Part shown: positions 18,231 through 27,263 of the stretch, in pieces
How the letters are laid out: the number at the start of each line of letters is the position of its first letter
How positions within the stretch are numbered: position 1 is the first letter of the stretch
From: Rhodospirillaceae bacterium
Lineage (GTDB): Bacteria; Pseudomonadota; Alphaproteobacteria; Thalassobaculales; Thalassobaculaceae
Reading direction: 5' to 3'
Assembly (NCBI GenBank): GCA_018401495.1
Contig: JAGYJX010000005.1
Location: 124,001-188,000, forward strand
DNA: 64,000 bases
Notes under the pieces: model-generated
What the model was told of the DNA's origin: nothing
The model's input: only the letters and a program-made list of their open reading frames with translations
Database searches by the model: none
Made by a program: the position numbers and the translations under genes

Positions 18231-20177
18231 CGCCCGGCGACGCGCTCGGCCAGAAGCGTGGCCGCCGCCTCTGCCGCGCGCCTCGGGTCGAAGCCATGCG
18301 CCCGGGGCAACGATGGCCACATGTTGGCAAAGAACAGGTCGCGGCCGTCGGTAATCCGATTGAAGCTCTGCGCGACCCGGACGGTCGGAGTGCCGACCGC
18401 CGCCGCAAACGCGCAGTTCGCCGTTCGCGCCGCGACCACCACGTCGAGCGCGGCGAGCAGCGCCAGCAGGTCGTCAATGTCCTCCCACAGGTCGGCGCCC
18501 GGGAGGCGGTGAACAACCACGCCCTCGTGCTCGTGCAACCGGTCCAGTTCGGGGGCGACCTCGCCGTGCATCAAATTGATGAACGCGCACCCGGGAACCC
18601 TGAAAACCGGCGCCCAGTCCAGGATGTCGGCGTGGTATCTGGCCCGGTACTTGGTAAGCAGAGCGGTCCGCCAGACGACACCGACCGTCTTCTTCTCCGG
18701 CGCGAACGACGCCAGTCGATCGCGCCAGTGGGCAACGCGGTCGGGCGCAGCGAGCAGGTAACCGCCTCGAGGAGCCGGTCGGTTGCGATCGCGTCGGAAG
18801 AACCGCGGGAGGCTGCCCGCGAACACGCAGTGGCGCAGATCGTGCCGGGCGGTCGCCTCCGCGTAGTCGAAGAACTGGCCAAGCGTGTCTCCCGGAACGA
18901 GTTGCCGGGGGATCACGGTCACCGTGGGGAAGGTCCGCTGCATCACCGTAACGATCCGGCGGTCCACCTCGAGGACCACCGGAACCCGCACGCGTCGCCA
19001 GGAGGTCCGGCAGGCAGCTCAGGAAGATGACCTCATCGCCGACGCCCTGCTCGGAGGCGACCAGCAGCGCGCCGCTTTCGGATCCTGGGCCTCCCCAGGG
19101 CGGCGGCAGCGCCTGGCGCGGCCGGAACGCGGCGCGCGCGCACCGCACCTCGTACAGATCCCAGGCCTCACCGAGATCGCCGCACACGAACTCGATCTCA
19201 GCCAGCGCGAAGGCGATATCGACGTTGCCGGGATAGGCCAGCCTGCCGCGGATCGCCACGCTGCGGGCGACGGCGGTCCGCTCGCACTGGAAGCCGGATG
19301 AGACCAGTGTCTGCAGCGCCGCTTCATTCGCCGGATCGAGAACCGCAGCCCGCCTCGCCGCCGTAAACGCCGCCTCGGCGTCCGCGGCGCGATAGCGTTC
19401 GACGGCCAGGTTCGACCAGAGACGGGCATCGAGGGGTTTCAAGGTCACGGCCCGGCGCGCCCACGACACGAAAGCGTCGCCTTCAGCCAAGGGGCCCCGC
19501 CCGCTGGTGAGCCCCGAGTAAAGCTCGTAGGACGCTGGCGACGACACGATGCCGGATCGGGCGGCCTGGACAGCGCCATCGAAGTTACCGGCGGCCGACC
19601 GCGCCATCACCAGTTGCAGACAAACTTCCGGATGCAGCGGTTGCTGCCGGCGCAGGTCGTCGAGATCGGGTACTGCCTCGGTGAATCGGCCAAGGGCGTT
19701 AAGCGCGATGGCACGGCGCAGGCGGGCGTCGAACGAACGCGGATCGACGGCCAGGACCCGCCGGCACCAGGTCAACGAGCGCTCGGGCTCATGCCTCTCG
19801 CTCAACAGAGTGGCGATGTTCACCCCCGGTTCGGCGAGCCGTGGGTCGCTCACCGCGGCGCGCAGAAACGCCCGGGCAGCCGCCGTACGGTCCCCGAGGG
19901 CCTTGTGGACCGCGCCAAGGCGGTTGCGGGTTGCGGCCGCGAGCGGGCGCAGCGCCACCGCGCGCCCCACCAGGTCGAGGGCGGCTCGATGATCGCCCAA
20001 TTGATGACGAAGGGTGCCGTAGTAGTCGAGGACGTCAGGATGCTTCGGAAGCTGCCTCAGCAGATCCTCGTAGAGCGATGCCGCTTGCAACAGCCTGCCG
20101 GTGACGTGAAGATTCACGGCTTCGTTGAAGGCTTTTGCGAGCCGCGCTGCCCTATCGTTGCCGACGGCACCGACCAT
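18227..20177 (-). CDS. TPR-glycosyltransferase (paralog 2), frameshifted
   Basis: About 649 residues after removing one inserted base near 18990. TPR units fill the first 330 residues (HPDVLDYYGTLRHQLGDHRA; ASEQGVGDEVIFLSCLPDLL marks the junction). The second frame continues RVPVVLEVDRRIVTVMQRTF, VGVVWRTALLTKYRARYHAD, FINLMHGEVAPELDRLHEHE and DVVVAARTANCAFAAAVGTP. This is the same architecture as paralog 1, with which it overlaps by four bases. It starts 18 bases after flaF copy 2 ends, so flbT, flaF and both glycosyltransferases form one operon. Confidence 0.8.
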
Positions 20178-20195
20178 CTAGCCGGCCCCCTCGTG

Positions 20196-20627
20196 TCAGA
20201 TGGTTTCTTCCCGAACCACCGCCTGGGTCTGCGAACCAGCCTCCTCACGGGCGGCAAGGCCCGGATTCAGACCGCGCATGATCGCCCGGTTCACGGAGAT
20301 CAGGGCGTCGATGTCACCGTCTCCCGAGGGCACGAGGTTGGTCTCGCGGGTTACCCAGATCCCCAGACTGACGATGGCGGCGCGCAGTTCACGCGGCAGC
20401 ATGTTGCCTTCGGTCCCGACGTCCTCGACGAACGCATCCCAGACCTGGTTGTTCCAGTTCAGCGCGTCCATCATCTGCGCCATGCGCCGAGGATCCCGTC
20501 CGCTGCTCTCGCGAACCTCCTTCGCCTTGATCAGGGCGGCCGTCACCTGGGCGAGCAGCCGGTACTCGACATCGCGAGGCGAGGCGGTCTGCCTAATCGT
20601 GCGCTTGTAGGCGTCATACTGGGACAT
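20196..20627 (-). CDS. flaF: Flagellin synthesis regulator FlaF (copy 2)
   Basis: 143 residues, intact, clearly FlaF: RDVEYRLLAQVTAALIKAKE and LPRELRAAIVSLGIWVTRET, with a longer Gln/Glu-rich tail than copy 1. It follows flbT by seven bases, the usual flbT-flaF pairing. Two FlaF genes with three flagellins suggest separate control of different flagellins. Confidence 0.92.
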   Translation of the reverse strand: MSQYDAYKRTIRQTASPRDVEYRLLAQVTAALIKAKEVRESSGRDPRRMAQMMDALNWNNQVWDAFVEDVGTEGNMLPRELRAAIVSLGIWVTRETNLVPSGDGDIDALISVNRAIMRGLNPGLAAREEAGSQTQAVVREETI

Positions 20628-20634
20628 GGGACAC

Positions 20635-21085
20635 TCATCGATCTTCGTGAGCCGCCACCAGAGCGCTCAAATCGGGGCCGCGGCCGCGGTTCTGCGAATA
20701 CGACAACACCTCGGACTCATAGTTCATCAATGCTTTACAAGTCTTTAACGCCCGGTAGTATTTTGTCGCGTTGACGTCCTGCACGATGTGCAACAACGTC
20801 TTGCGAACTTCAGCAAAGGTGGTGGCTTCCATAAAATCTTCAACCAGCTTCATAAACATCGGATAGTATTTCTTGCGATCCGAATCGTCCAAGTACATTA
20901 ATAAGTATTGAAAAATAAATCCGCTTTGCCGGCGTGTTGGCGTCTTCTTCTTGCATGATGTCTTTGCCGAGGAGTATCGTCGCCTCGTTCTGAAGGATGA
21001 GCGAGGCACCCTTGTTGCCGGCGACCATGACGGCCCCGTTGACGATAAACTTCTCACCCGGCTTGATGTTGACCTTGAGCGGCAT
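20635..21085 (-). CDS. flbT: Flagellin mRNA regulator FlbT, frameshifted
   Basis: Post-transcriptional repressor that in Caulobacter binds the flagellin mRNA leader and limits its stability until the hook is complete. N-terminus MPLKVNIKPGEKFIVNGAVM, then GNKGASLILQNEATILLGKD and IMQEEDANTPAKRIYF. One extra T in a T5 run near 20923 breaks the frame; the next frame gives QYLLMYLDDSDRKKYYPMF and ends at 20635. About 149 residues after correction. Confidence 0.92.
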
Positions 21086-21158
21086 GAGGTAAGTGTCGCA
21101 TGGACCCCTCCCCTGTCAAGCCGAGCCCGCCGAAGGGCGGGCCTCCGCCACGCCGGGC

Positions 21159-23012
21159 ATGACCGACACCGCCAGAGTTTTCGCGAGCGCGCTGTCCGCT
21201 CACCGGGTCGGGCGAATCGACGAAGCGCTGGCGGGCTACCGGATCCTGCTCGCGACCGAGCCCGGGCACCTGCGGGCACGCCACCTCCTCGGCTTCGGAT
21301 TGCTGCAGAGGGGCGCCGCCGAGGAGGCTGAGTCGCTGCTCGCCAGGTGCCGCCGCCGCCGCGCCCGGATCGCCGGATGTCTGGGCGCATCTCGGGCTGG
21401 CTCGCAACGCGCTCGGTCGGCGCCTGGCGGCGCAAGCGGCGCTCCGTCGCGCCCTGGCGTTGGCCCCGGGCCAGTTGGACGCCGCCGACGGCCTGACGCA
21501 ATTGGGCCTCGACCTCGAATCTCGCAGCCCGATTCGCCTTGCCGAGCGTCTGGTGACGCTCGCCCCGCTGCGGCCGGCGGGATGGCACAAGCTCGGTCTC
21601 GCGCACGCGCCGCGGGACGTCGGGACCGCGTGTCCGCTGGCAGCCGAACGTTGCCTTCGGAGCGCGCGGTCGCCCTCGAACTCCCGGCGATCCAGCCGCC
21701 GTTGTCGATCTTGCCGAGACCCTTCGGTTGCGCCGGAACCCGCTGGAGGCGGCCCGATGGGCCCGCCAGGCGACCCGGATGAAGCCGGATTCCGCAGCCG
21801 CGCGGGTGATCCTGGCGGCGGCGCAGCTCGAGTTGGACAGGACTGACGCTGCCGATCGGATGGCCCGCTCGGCCGCGATCGCTGTCGCCACAATCCGCCG
21901 ACGCCTACGGCAACTGGGCGCAATATCACTACCGGAGGGGGAGGTTCGACAGCGCGCTTGCCGCCGGCCGGAGAGCGCGAACCGCGGCTCCCGACGATCC
22001 CAGGATACTGGCGAACCTGTCGAGCTATCACCTCGCCGCCGGAGATCTCGAGAGCGGCTGGCAGCTGTTCTCTTGGCGCCCGGCGCGGCTGGCGATCGCG
22101 CGGCGGCGGCGGCGGCCACGGTCACGACTGGCTCGGCGAGGAATGGCGTGGCGAGGACGGCGCCCGGCTGCTGGTCCTGGCGGAGCAGGGTCTGGGTGAC
22201 GAACTGCTGTTCGCGTCCTGTTGGCCGGATCTCGCCGCTGCGGTGCGCACCGGCCGATTGTCGGCGGCTCGGGTCGAGATCGATCCCCGACTGCGACCGC
22301 TTGCGGCGCGCAGCCATCCCGAACTGCAATGGCTTGACCGTGATCGCAACGCCGGTCCGATCGATGGCGCCCGGCGATCGGCCGACTTTGCGGCCACGCA
22401 CTGGGCCGTCGCGGGCGATCTGCCGGCGGTGTTCCGCCGGACTATCGGTGACTTTCCGACCAGTGCCGGTTATCTGAAGCCTGATCCCGCACGGGTCACC
22501 GCTTATCGTGAATGGCTGGACACGGTAGCCCCGGCGGACCACCGCCTCGGTTTCTGCTGGCGCTCGGGGCTGCTGACCGGCGACCGGGCCAGGCATTACC
22601 CAAACCTGGTCGACTGTCGGCCGTTGCTGCGCGCGCCTTGGTACCGGCTGGTGGCGCTGCAATACGACGGGATCGACGTCGAGACCGGCCGAGGCGGCGC
22701 GCAACGGCGATCGGCCGATCCTGGTGCCACCCGGACTCGACCGGCGGGATGACCTCGATGGGGTGGCGGCCCTGATCGCGGCGCTGGACGGGGTGCTGTC
22801 GGCGGATACCGCCGTTCTGGCTCATGGCGGGAGCCGTTGGGGCACCGACCGTCGGCTTCGGAATCGCCCCCAACTGGATGATGCTTGGGGGTGCGCACCC
22901 GCCCTGGCACCCGTCGGTCAAGCGCGTCTTCAGGCAGGACGATGAGAACTGGGAAGCGGCAATGCGACGGATCGCTCTCAGCGAGCTCGACCACCTTCGC
23001 GCTTCCGCCTGA
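21159..23012 (+). CDS. TPR-glycosyltransferase (paralog 3), six frame breaks
   Basis: Same architecture as paralogs 1 and 2 but on the plus strand, divergent from flbT. TPR part: RVGRIDEALAGYRILLATEP, later DAYGNWAQYHYRRGRFDSAL. Transferase part: LLVLAEQGLGDELLFASCWP, LGFCWRSGLLTGDRARHYPN, WYRLVALQYDGID, then ALDGVLSADTAVLAH and APTVGFGIAPNWMMLGGAHP. The frame moves +1 six times, near 21345, 21650, 21890, 22090, 22690 and 22825, giving about 615 residues if all are removed. It may be a decayed gene, but six same-sense single-base gains with conserved motifs kept look more like read errors. Confidence 0.65.
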
Positions 23013-23051
23013 CCGCAGGGCCCTGAACAAGGCCATCGCCGGAAAACAGAA

Positions 23052-23078
23052 GAGCCGGGCGGCAGTGCCGCCCGGCTC
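23052..23078 (-). terminator. Terminator of flagellin 2
   Basis: A perfect 12-base-pair GC stem with an AGT loop lies 25 bases beyond the flagellin 2 stop. On the minus strand it is followed by a T-rich tract (TTCTGTTTTCC). Paralog 3 converges from the other side and may use the same hairpin. Confidence 0.8.
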
Positions 23079-23102
23079 GGTAGTGTAGCGGTCGGTTCCG
23101 AC

Positions 23103-23933
23103 TTAACGGAACAGGCCGAGCAGGCTCTGCGGACGCTGGTTGGCGATACCGAGCGTCTGGATCGAGAGCTGCTGCTGCACCTGCAGCGACGTCAAACGGG
23201 CCGATTCACGGGCCAGATCGGCGTCGACGACGTTGCCCAAGCCTTCCTCGGTGGCGTCCGAGATCTGCTCGAGGAAGGACGTCTGCAACTCGAGGGCACG
23301 AACCTCGGCACCCAGCGTACCCAGGGCAGTGTTCACCACCGACTCGAGCGCCGCGTACTGCGTGGACAGGACCGCCTGCGCCGCCGAGGCGTTCGCGAAC
23401 GACGCCCCTGCCAGCGAGAGGACCTGGGTCCGCAGGTCAGCGTTCGACAGCGTCAGCGAGCCACCGGTCAGGTTCGACAGGGTGTTGATGTCCGGGCTGT
23501 TGCCGGCGGTGTCCAGCAGGTTCACGCCGTTGAACACGGCGTTGTCGATGAAGTTCGCCGCCTGCGAGACCAGCTGGTTGAGGTCTTCCTCAAGGATCGC
23601 ACGCTGCGACGTGGTGATGCCCTCGTTGGAGAGCTCGGTCAGCTTGCTGCGGACGTTCGTCAGAAGATCCGAAACCGCGGTGGTGCCCGCGATCGCGACC
23701 TTGCCGATGCCCTTGGCGGTGTTCAGGCCCTGCGTGACGGCGCCGATCGCCTTCAACTCACCCCGGATGCCCTGGGCGATGGAGAAGTTCGAGGCATCGT
23801 CGAGCGCGCCGGACACCTTGAGGCCGGTCGACACGCGGTTCTGGGAGATGTCGAGATTGCGGTTTACGCTATTCAAGGTCCGAAGCGCCACGAACACGCC
23901 CGGATTGGTGTTGATCGAGTTCTGAACAGCCAT
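23103..23933 (-). CDS. Flagellin (paralog 2)
   Basis: 276-residue flagellin, intact and without a large variable domain. N-terminus MAVQNSINTNPGVFVALRTL, then NRVSTGLKVSGALDDASNFS. C-terminus QQQLSIQTLGIANQRPQSLL ending GLFR. It is much closer to flagellin 3 than to flagellin 1. A leader hairpin and the Shine-Dalgarno AGAAAGAGGAGG precede the ATG. It has its own strong terminator, so it is probably transcribed alone. Confidence 0.97.
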   Translation of the reverse strand: MAVQNSINTNPGVFVALRTLNSVNRNLDISQNRVSTGLKVSGALDDASNFSIAQGIRGELKAIGAVTQGLNTAKGIGKVAIAGTTAVSDLLTNVRSKLTELSNEGITTSQRAILEEDLNQLVSQAANFIDNAVFNGVNLLDTAGNSPDINTLSNLTGGSLTLSNADLRTQVLSLAGASFANASAAQAVLSTQYAALESVVNTALGTLGAEVRALELQTSFLEQISDATEEGLGNVVDADLARESARLTSLQVQQQLSIQTLGIANQRPQSLLGLFR

Positions 23934-23955
23934 TTTGGCCTCCTCTTTCTAAGGT

Positions 23956-23970
23956 TGGGCATTTTGCCCA
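23956..23970 (-). promoter_or_regulatory. Leader hairpin upstream of flagellin 2
   Basis: In the mRNA sense the bases are TGGGC AAAAT GCCCA, a five-to-six-pair stem with an A-rich loop. It is followed by AACCTTAGAAAGAGGA, which is also found after the flagellin 3 hairpin. It ends 22 bases before the ATG and is a candidate FlbT-responsive element. Confidence 0.45.
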
Positions 23971-24003
23971 GAAGCGGGGCGAACCCCAGAGCACCTCAGA
24001 AAC

Positions 24004-24019
24004 TGCGCCGCACGCGCCA
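24004..24019 (-). promoter_or_regulatory. Possible sigma-54 promoter of flagellin 2
   Basis: The minus strand reads TGGCGCGTGCGGCGCA with GG and GC ten bases apart. The -24 block is one base off; the -12 block is poor (GCGCA for TTGCA). It lies 71 bases before the ATG, a sensible distance. Weaker than the other sites. Confidence 0.4.
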
Positions 24020-24167
24020 ACGAGTCAACCAAATAAGTTTTGGTCGACTGCGCGCGCGACGGCCGGGCGAGAAGGCAAATCCGATTGGGTATTTATGAGG
24101 TTAACTGATCGTTACCAAGTCATTCGGGGGTCGGTCCGGTCTCCTTTCTGTCCCTTAGAGGGGGATG

Positions 24168-24195
24168 ACGGGGTGGAGCGAACGCCCCACCCCGT
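24168..24195 (-). terminator. Possible terminator of flagellin 3
   Basis: A nine-base-pair inverted repeat (ACGGGGTGG and its complement) lies 18 bases past the flagellin 3 stop. No T-run follows on the minus strand, so it may be a weak or Rho-assisted terminator or only an mRNA-stabilising hairpin. Confidence 0.4.
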
Positions 24196-24213
24196 GTCCC
24201 GTGTGCCCGCCGC

Positions 24214-25044
24214 TTAGCCGAACAGGCCCAGGAGGGTCTGCGGCCGCTGGTTGGCGATTCCCAGCGTCTGGATCGACAGCTGCTGCTGAACCTGGAACGA
24301 GGTCAGCTTGGCCGACTCGCGGGCCAGGTCGGCGTCAACGATGTTGCCGAGGCCTTCGTCGGTGGCGTCCGAGATCTGCTCCAGGAAGGTGGTCTGGAGT
24401 TCGAGAGCGCGGACTTCCGCACCGAGCGTGCCGAGAGCCGAGTTCACCACCGACTCGAGCGCCGTGTACTGCGTGGACAGGACCGCCTGCGCCGCCGAGG
24501 CGTTCGCGAACGACGCCCCCGCCAGCGAGAGGACCTGGGTGCGCAGGTCGGCGTTCGACAGCGTCAGCGTGCCGCCGGCCAGGTTCGACAGGGTGTTGAT
24601 GGCCGGGCTGGCGCCGGCGGTGTCCAGCAGGTTCACGCCGTTGAACACGGCGTTGTCGATGAAGTTCGCCGCCTGCGACAGCAGCTGGTTGAAGTCTTCT
24701 TCCAGGATGCCGCGCTGCGCCGTGGTGATGCCCTCGTTGGAGAGCTCGGTCAGCTTCTGGCGAACGGTCTGCAGCAGGTCGGAAACCGCGGTGGTGCCCG
24801 CGATCGCGACCTTGCCGATGCCCTTGGCGTTGTTCAGGCCCTGCGTGACGGCGCCGATCGCCCTCAACTCACCCCGGATGCCCTGGGCGATGGAGAAGTT
24901 CGAGGCGTCGTCGAGCGCGCCCGCAACCTTCAAACCGGTCGAAACGCGGTTCTGGGTCACGTCCAGCTTCCGGTTGACTGTGTTGAGGTTACGGAGAGCC
25001 ACGAAGGAACCCACGTTGGTGTTGATCGAGTTCTGAACGGCCAT
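24214..25044 (-). CDS. Flagellin (paralog 3)
   Basis: 276-residue flagellin, intact and nearly the same as paralog 2 over most of its length. N-terminus MAVQNSINTNVGSFVALRNL; C-terminus TLGIANQRPQTLLGLFG. An ATG nine bases upstream would add MKT, but it overlaps the Shine-Dalgarno AGAAAGAGGA, so the start at 25044 is preferred. It is preceded by a leader hairpin and a possible sigma-54 site. Confidence 0.97.
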   Translation of the reverse strand: MAVQNSINTNVGSFVALRNLNTVNRKLDVTQNRVSTGLKVAGALDDASNFSIAQGIRGELRAIGAVTQGLNNAKGIGKVAIAGTTAVSDLLQTVRQKLTELSNEGITTAQRGILEEDFNQLLSQAANFIDNAVFNGVNLLDTAGASPAINTLSNLAGGTLTLSNADLRTQVLSLAGASFANASAAQAVLSTQYTALESVVNSALGTLGAEVRALELQTTFLEQISDATDEGLGNIVDADLARESAKLTSFQVQQQLSIQTLGIANQRPQTLLGLFG

Positions 25045-25071
25045 TGTCTTCATCCTCTTTCTAAGGTTGAC

Positions 25072-25088
25072 GTCGGCGTTTTGCCGAC
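25072..25088 (-). promoter_or_regulatory. Leader hairpin upstream of flagellin 3
   Basis: In the mRNA sense the bases are GTCGGC AAAAC GCCGAC, a perfect six-pair stem with a five-base A-rich loop. AACCTTAGAAAGAGGA follows, as in flagellin 2. The stem differs in bases from flagellin 2 but keeps pairing and loop, which suggests that structure is what matters. Confidence 0.45.
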
Positions 25089-25432
25089 CTGGAACGGTCC
25101 TAGTCCGTTCTGGTGGTCATCAAACACACGGCTGATATCGATGTCAAGCATTTTAGAAAAATTTATCTAAAATTATTTCTATATACATTCCGTTCCGTGG
25201 CGGGGTGCTTGCAGAAACCGTACCGCCCGCCGGATTCCAGGGCGCTGGCTGCGTCAAGTCAGGAAACTGCCGATCGCCCACCGCATCGGCACCACCGCAC
25301 ACCACCCCACTCGGCAACCCCTGCTTCCACGCGTCGGCAGGAACTGCCCAGCCCGGCATATCCTGCCGCCTCGATTCCCGAGAACCAGAATCAATCCATT
25401 GATATTAAACAATTTTGACGATGACGCCGCGT
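25089..25432. other. AT-rich intergenic region between flagellin 3 and fliK
   Basis: This stretch between the divergent flagellin 3 and fliK genes includes an unusually AT-rich segment at about 25137-25193 (AATTTATCTAAAATTATTTC) in an otherwise GC-rich window. A possible sigma-54 site for flagellin 3 lies beyond it. A short open frame here (25113-25418) has no coding character and I do not call it. Confidence 0.5.
25210..25225 (-). promoter_or_regulatory. Possible sigma-54 promoter of flagellin 3
   Basis: The minus strand reads CGGTACGGTTTCTGCA with GG and GC ten bases apart and CTGCA in the -12 block. It lies about 165 bases before the ATG, so the leader would be long and would include the AT-rich stretch and the hairpin. 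Confidence 0.4.
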
Positions 25433-25448
25433 TGGTCCGGTTATTGCT
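25433..25448 (+). promoter_or_regulatory. Sigma-54 promoter of fliK-flgD-flgE
   Basis: The bases TGGTCCGGTTATTGCT have GG and GC ten bases apart, TTGCT at -12 and TGGTCCG at -24. It lies 36 bases before the fliK ATG, so the leader is short. Confidence 0.65.
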
Positions 25449-25483
25449 CCAACCTTGGCGACCACGACTGGACAGGTGATGCC

Positions 25484-27252
25484 ATGGACCTCACGCCGCT
25501 GCAGCCCGGAGCCGCCCGCGCCACGATCGGCACGGCACGCCGCCGTGATGACGGCGACGGCGGCTTCCGCGGAGTGATGGAGCTTATGGCGCACTTCGCG
25601 CCGGCCGAGCCGGCACGCGCCGAGGACACTCGGCGTTCCAACGCTCTCCCCGAGGAGCCGGTCGAGCCATCGCGCTCGGCAGAGGAGTCAAGGCCGACGG
25701 ACGAAGACGAAACCGAGGCATCCAACCAGGAAGCGGAAGCCAGCGATTCCGGCAGAAGCAGGCGACATCGCGGGCAAGGGCCGGACGATCTTGCCTCCCT
25801 GCCGTTCGTTCCGACGCCGGTGGCCGCTCCGGTGGTCGCTCCGCCGCCCCCGGGCCGCCGCTGCGGCGACGCCCACCACAGTCCAGCCGGATACAGCCGA
25901 CCGCCGCCGACGCGGACCTTCCGCCGGTGCCGACCTCTACCCCCACGCCGACACCGGCCGGCACACCGATCGCTTCAGGGCGCGGGTCCGACACCGCCAT
26001 CCCCGCCGCAGCGCCCGCCGCGCCCGAGGTCAGCGCGCCGGCCACCCGGCCGAACCCAGCGGCGGCGTCATCGAACAATCCGCGGTCAAACGCCAACCTC
26101 GATCGACCTGTCCCGCATCAGGCCGCGTCAGCGGGCGTTTCGAGCCAGGCGACCGTGAACCCCGCCGCCGCATCTCAGTCAGCGTCCCAGTCTTCCGATG
26201 CCACCAAGGCGGGCGCGAGCTCCGACGGCCTCGGCGACGCCAAGGTTTCGGTGGAGTCAGCCCCGATTGCCGCCCGCACCCAGGGCGTGTCATCAGCCGT
26301 GCTGGTGCAGGCTCATATGGCGGTGGCCGGCGAGGCCGGTGCCAAGGTGGCCGGCTCGGCCGGCGCCCCGAGCGGGGCGGCGCTGCACGTCGGCGGCGGC
26401 CAGCCGCTGTTTGTCGGGTCGGACGGCGGCAACGCCCAATCAGGCGGCCAGTCTGGCGGGAACGGCGGCGACGGCCAGGCCGGTGCTGGCGGCCAGCAGA
26501 ACGGCGGCCAACAGAACGGCGGCCAGAACAATGGCGGCCAGTCATCCGCCGGCAGCGGCTTCGCCTTCGGGGCCGCGACGATCGGCCAGCGCGGGTTCGG
26601 CGGAGACGCCGCCCGCGCCCAGTTCCAGGAAATTCTCGCGACCCGCACGGCGCGCCCGCCGCTGCAGGGATCGAGCAGCGTCGGCGCGTCTTCGGGCAGC
26701 GCCACCGGCTCTCTCGCGAGCACAGCGTTCACGGCCGGGCCAGGCGGACCCCAGAGCACTCTACCAACCGCCATGGCCTCACGGGCGGAGGCGACCGCCC
26801 AGGGTCGACCCGGTGCCACTTCGGGCACCGCGGTCGACCAGGTCGCCGTGAAACTTGCCGGCACCGCCGCGGGCGGCGGCGACCGCGTCACCATCCGCCT
26901 CAATCCCGAGGAACTCGGAAAGGTCGACGTGAAGCTCGAACTCGGCCGCGACGGCCTGGTCCGCGCGACCATCAGCGCCGAGAAGCCCGAGACGCTGGAC
27001 ATGCTCCAGCGCGACTCGCGCGCCCTGGAAAAGGCACTGCAGGAGGCCGGGCTGAAGACCGACCAGGGTTCCCTGTCGTTCGACCTGCGCGGCGGCAACG
27101 GCCAGCCGCAGGGCAACGAGGGGCGCGAGCCGGCGCTGGCCGGATCGTCGGCCCCGGTCGACGATCATCCGGCCCCCGATGACACCGACACCGCCCTCGC
27201 GGGCGAACCCGGCGGACAACGCTCCGACGGCAGCTACGACCTTGTGGCCTGA
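25484..27252 (+). CDS. fliK: Flagellar hook-length control protein FliK, frameshifted
   Basis: Secreted ruler that sets hook length and switches export specificity. The N-terminal two thirds is low-complexity Ala/Gly/Pro/Ser, with a Gly-Gln-Asn repeat. The C-terminal Flg_hook domain is clear: VAVKLAGTAAGGGDRVTIRL, NPEELGKVDVKLELGRDGLV and TLDMLQRDSRALEKALQEAG. The frame moves +1 near 25858 and again near 25895; corrected length is about 588 residues. The ATG at 25484 starts MDLTPLQPGAARATIG. flgD follows 11 bases downstream. Confidence 0.9.
26431..26547 (+). repeat. Short in-frame repeats within fliK
   Basis: Imperfect tandem copies of about 12 bases (AACGGCGGCCAG and variants) encode GGQQNGGQQNGGQNNGGQ. 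Such a repeat could expand or contract and alter the length of the FliK ruler. Confidence 0.7.
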
Positions 27253-27263
27253 GGAGGCGCGTC

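Noticed and set aside
21086..21158. A sigma-54 site before flbT on the minus strand
   Set aside because: Correct spacing by chance in GC-rich DNA, but the -24 block lacks CAC and the -12 block lacks TTGC.
21159..23012. Calling TPR-glycosyltransferase paralog 3 a pseudogene
   Set aside because: All six breaks have the same sense and conserved motifs survive in every segment, matching the error pattern in essential genes, so it is listed as a CDS with a caution.
25113..25418. A 101-residue open frame in the gap between flagellin 3 and fliK
   Set aside because: No ribosome binding site, no family resemblance, and it covers an AT-rich promoter region.
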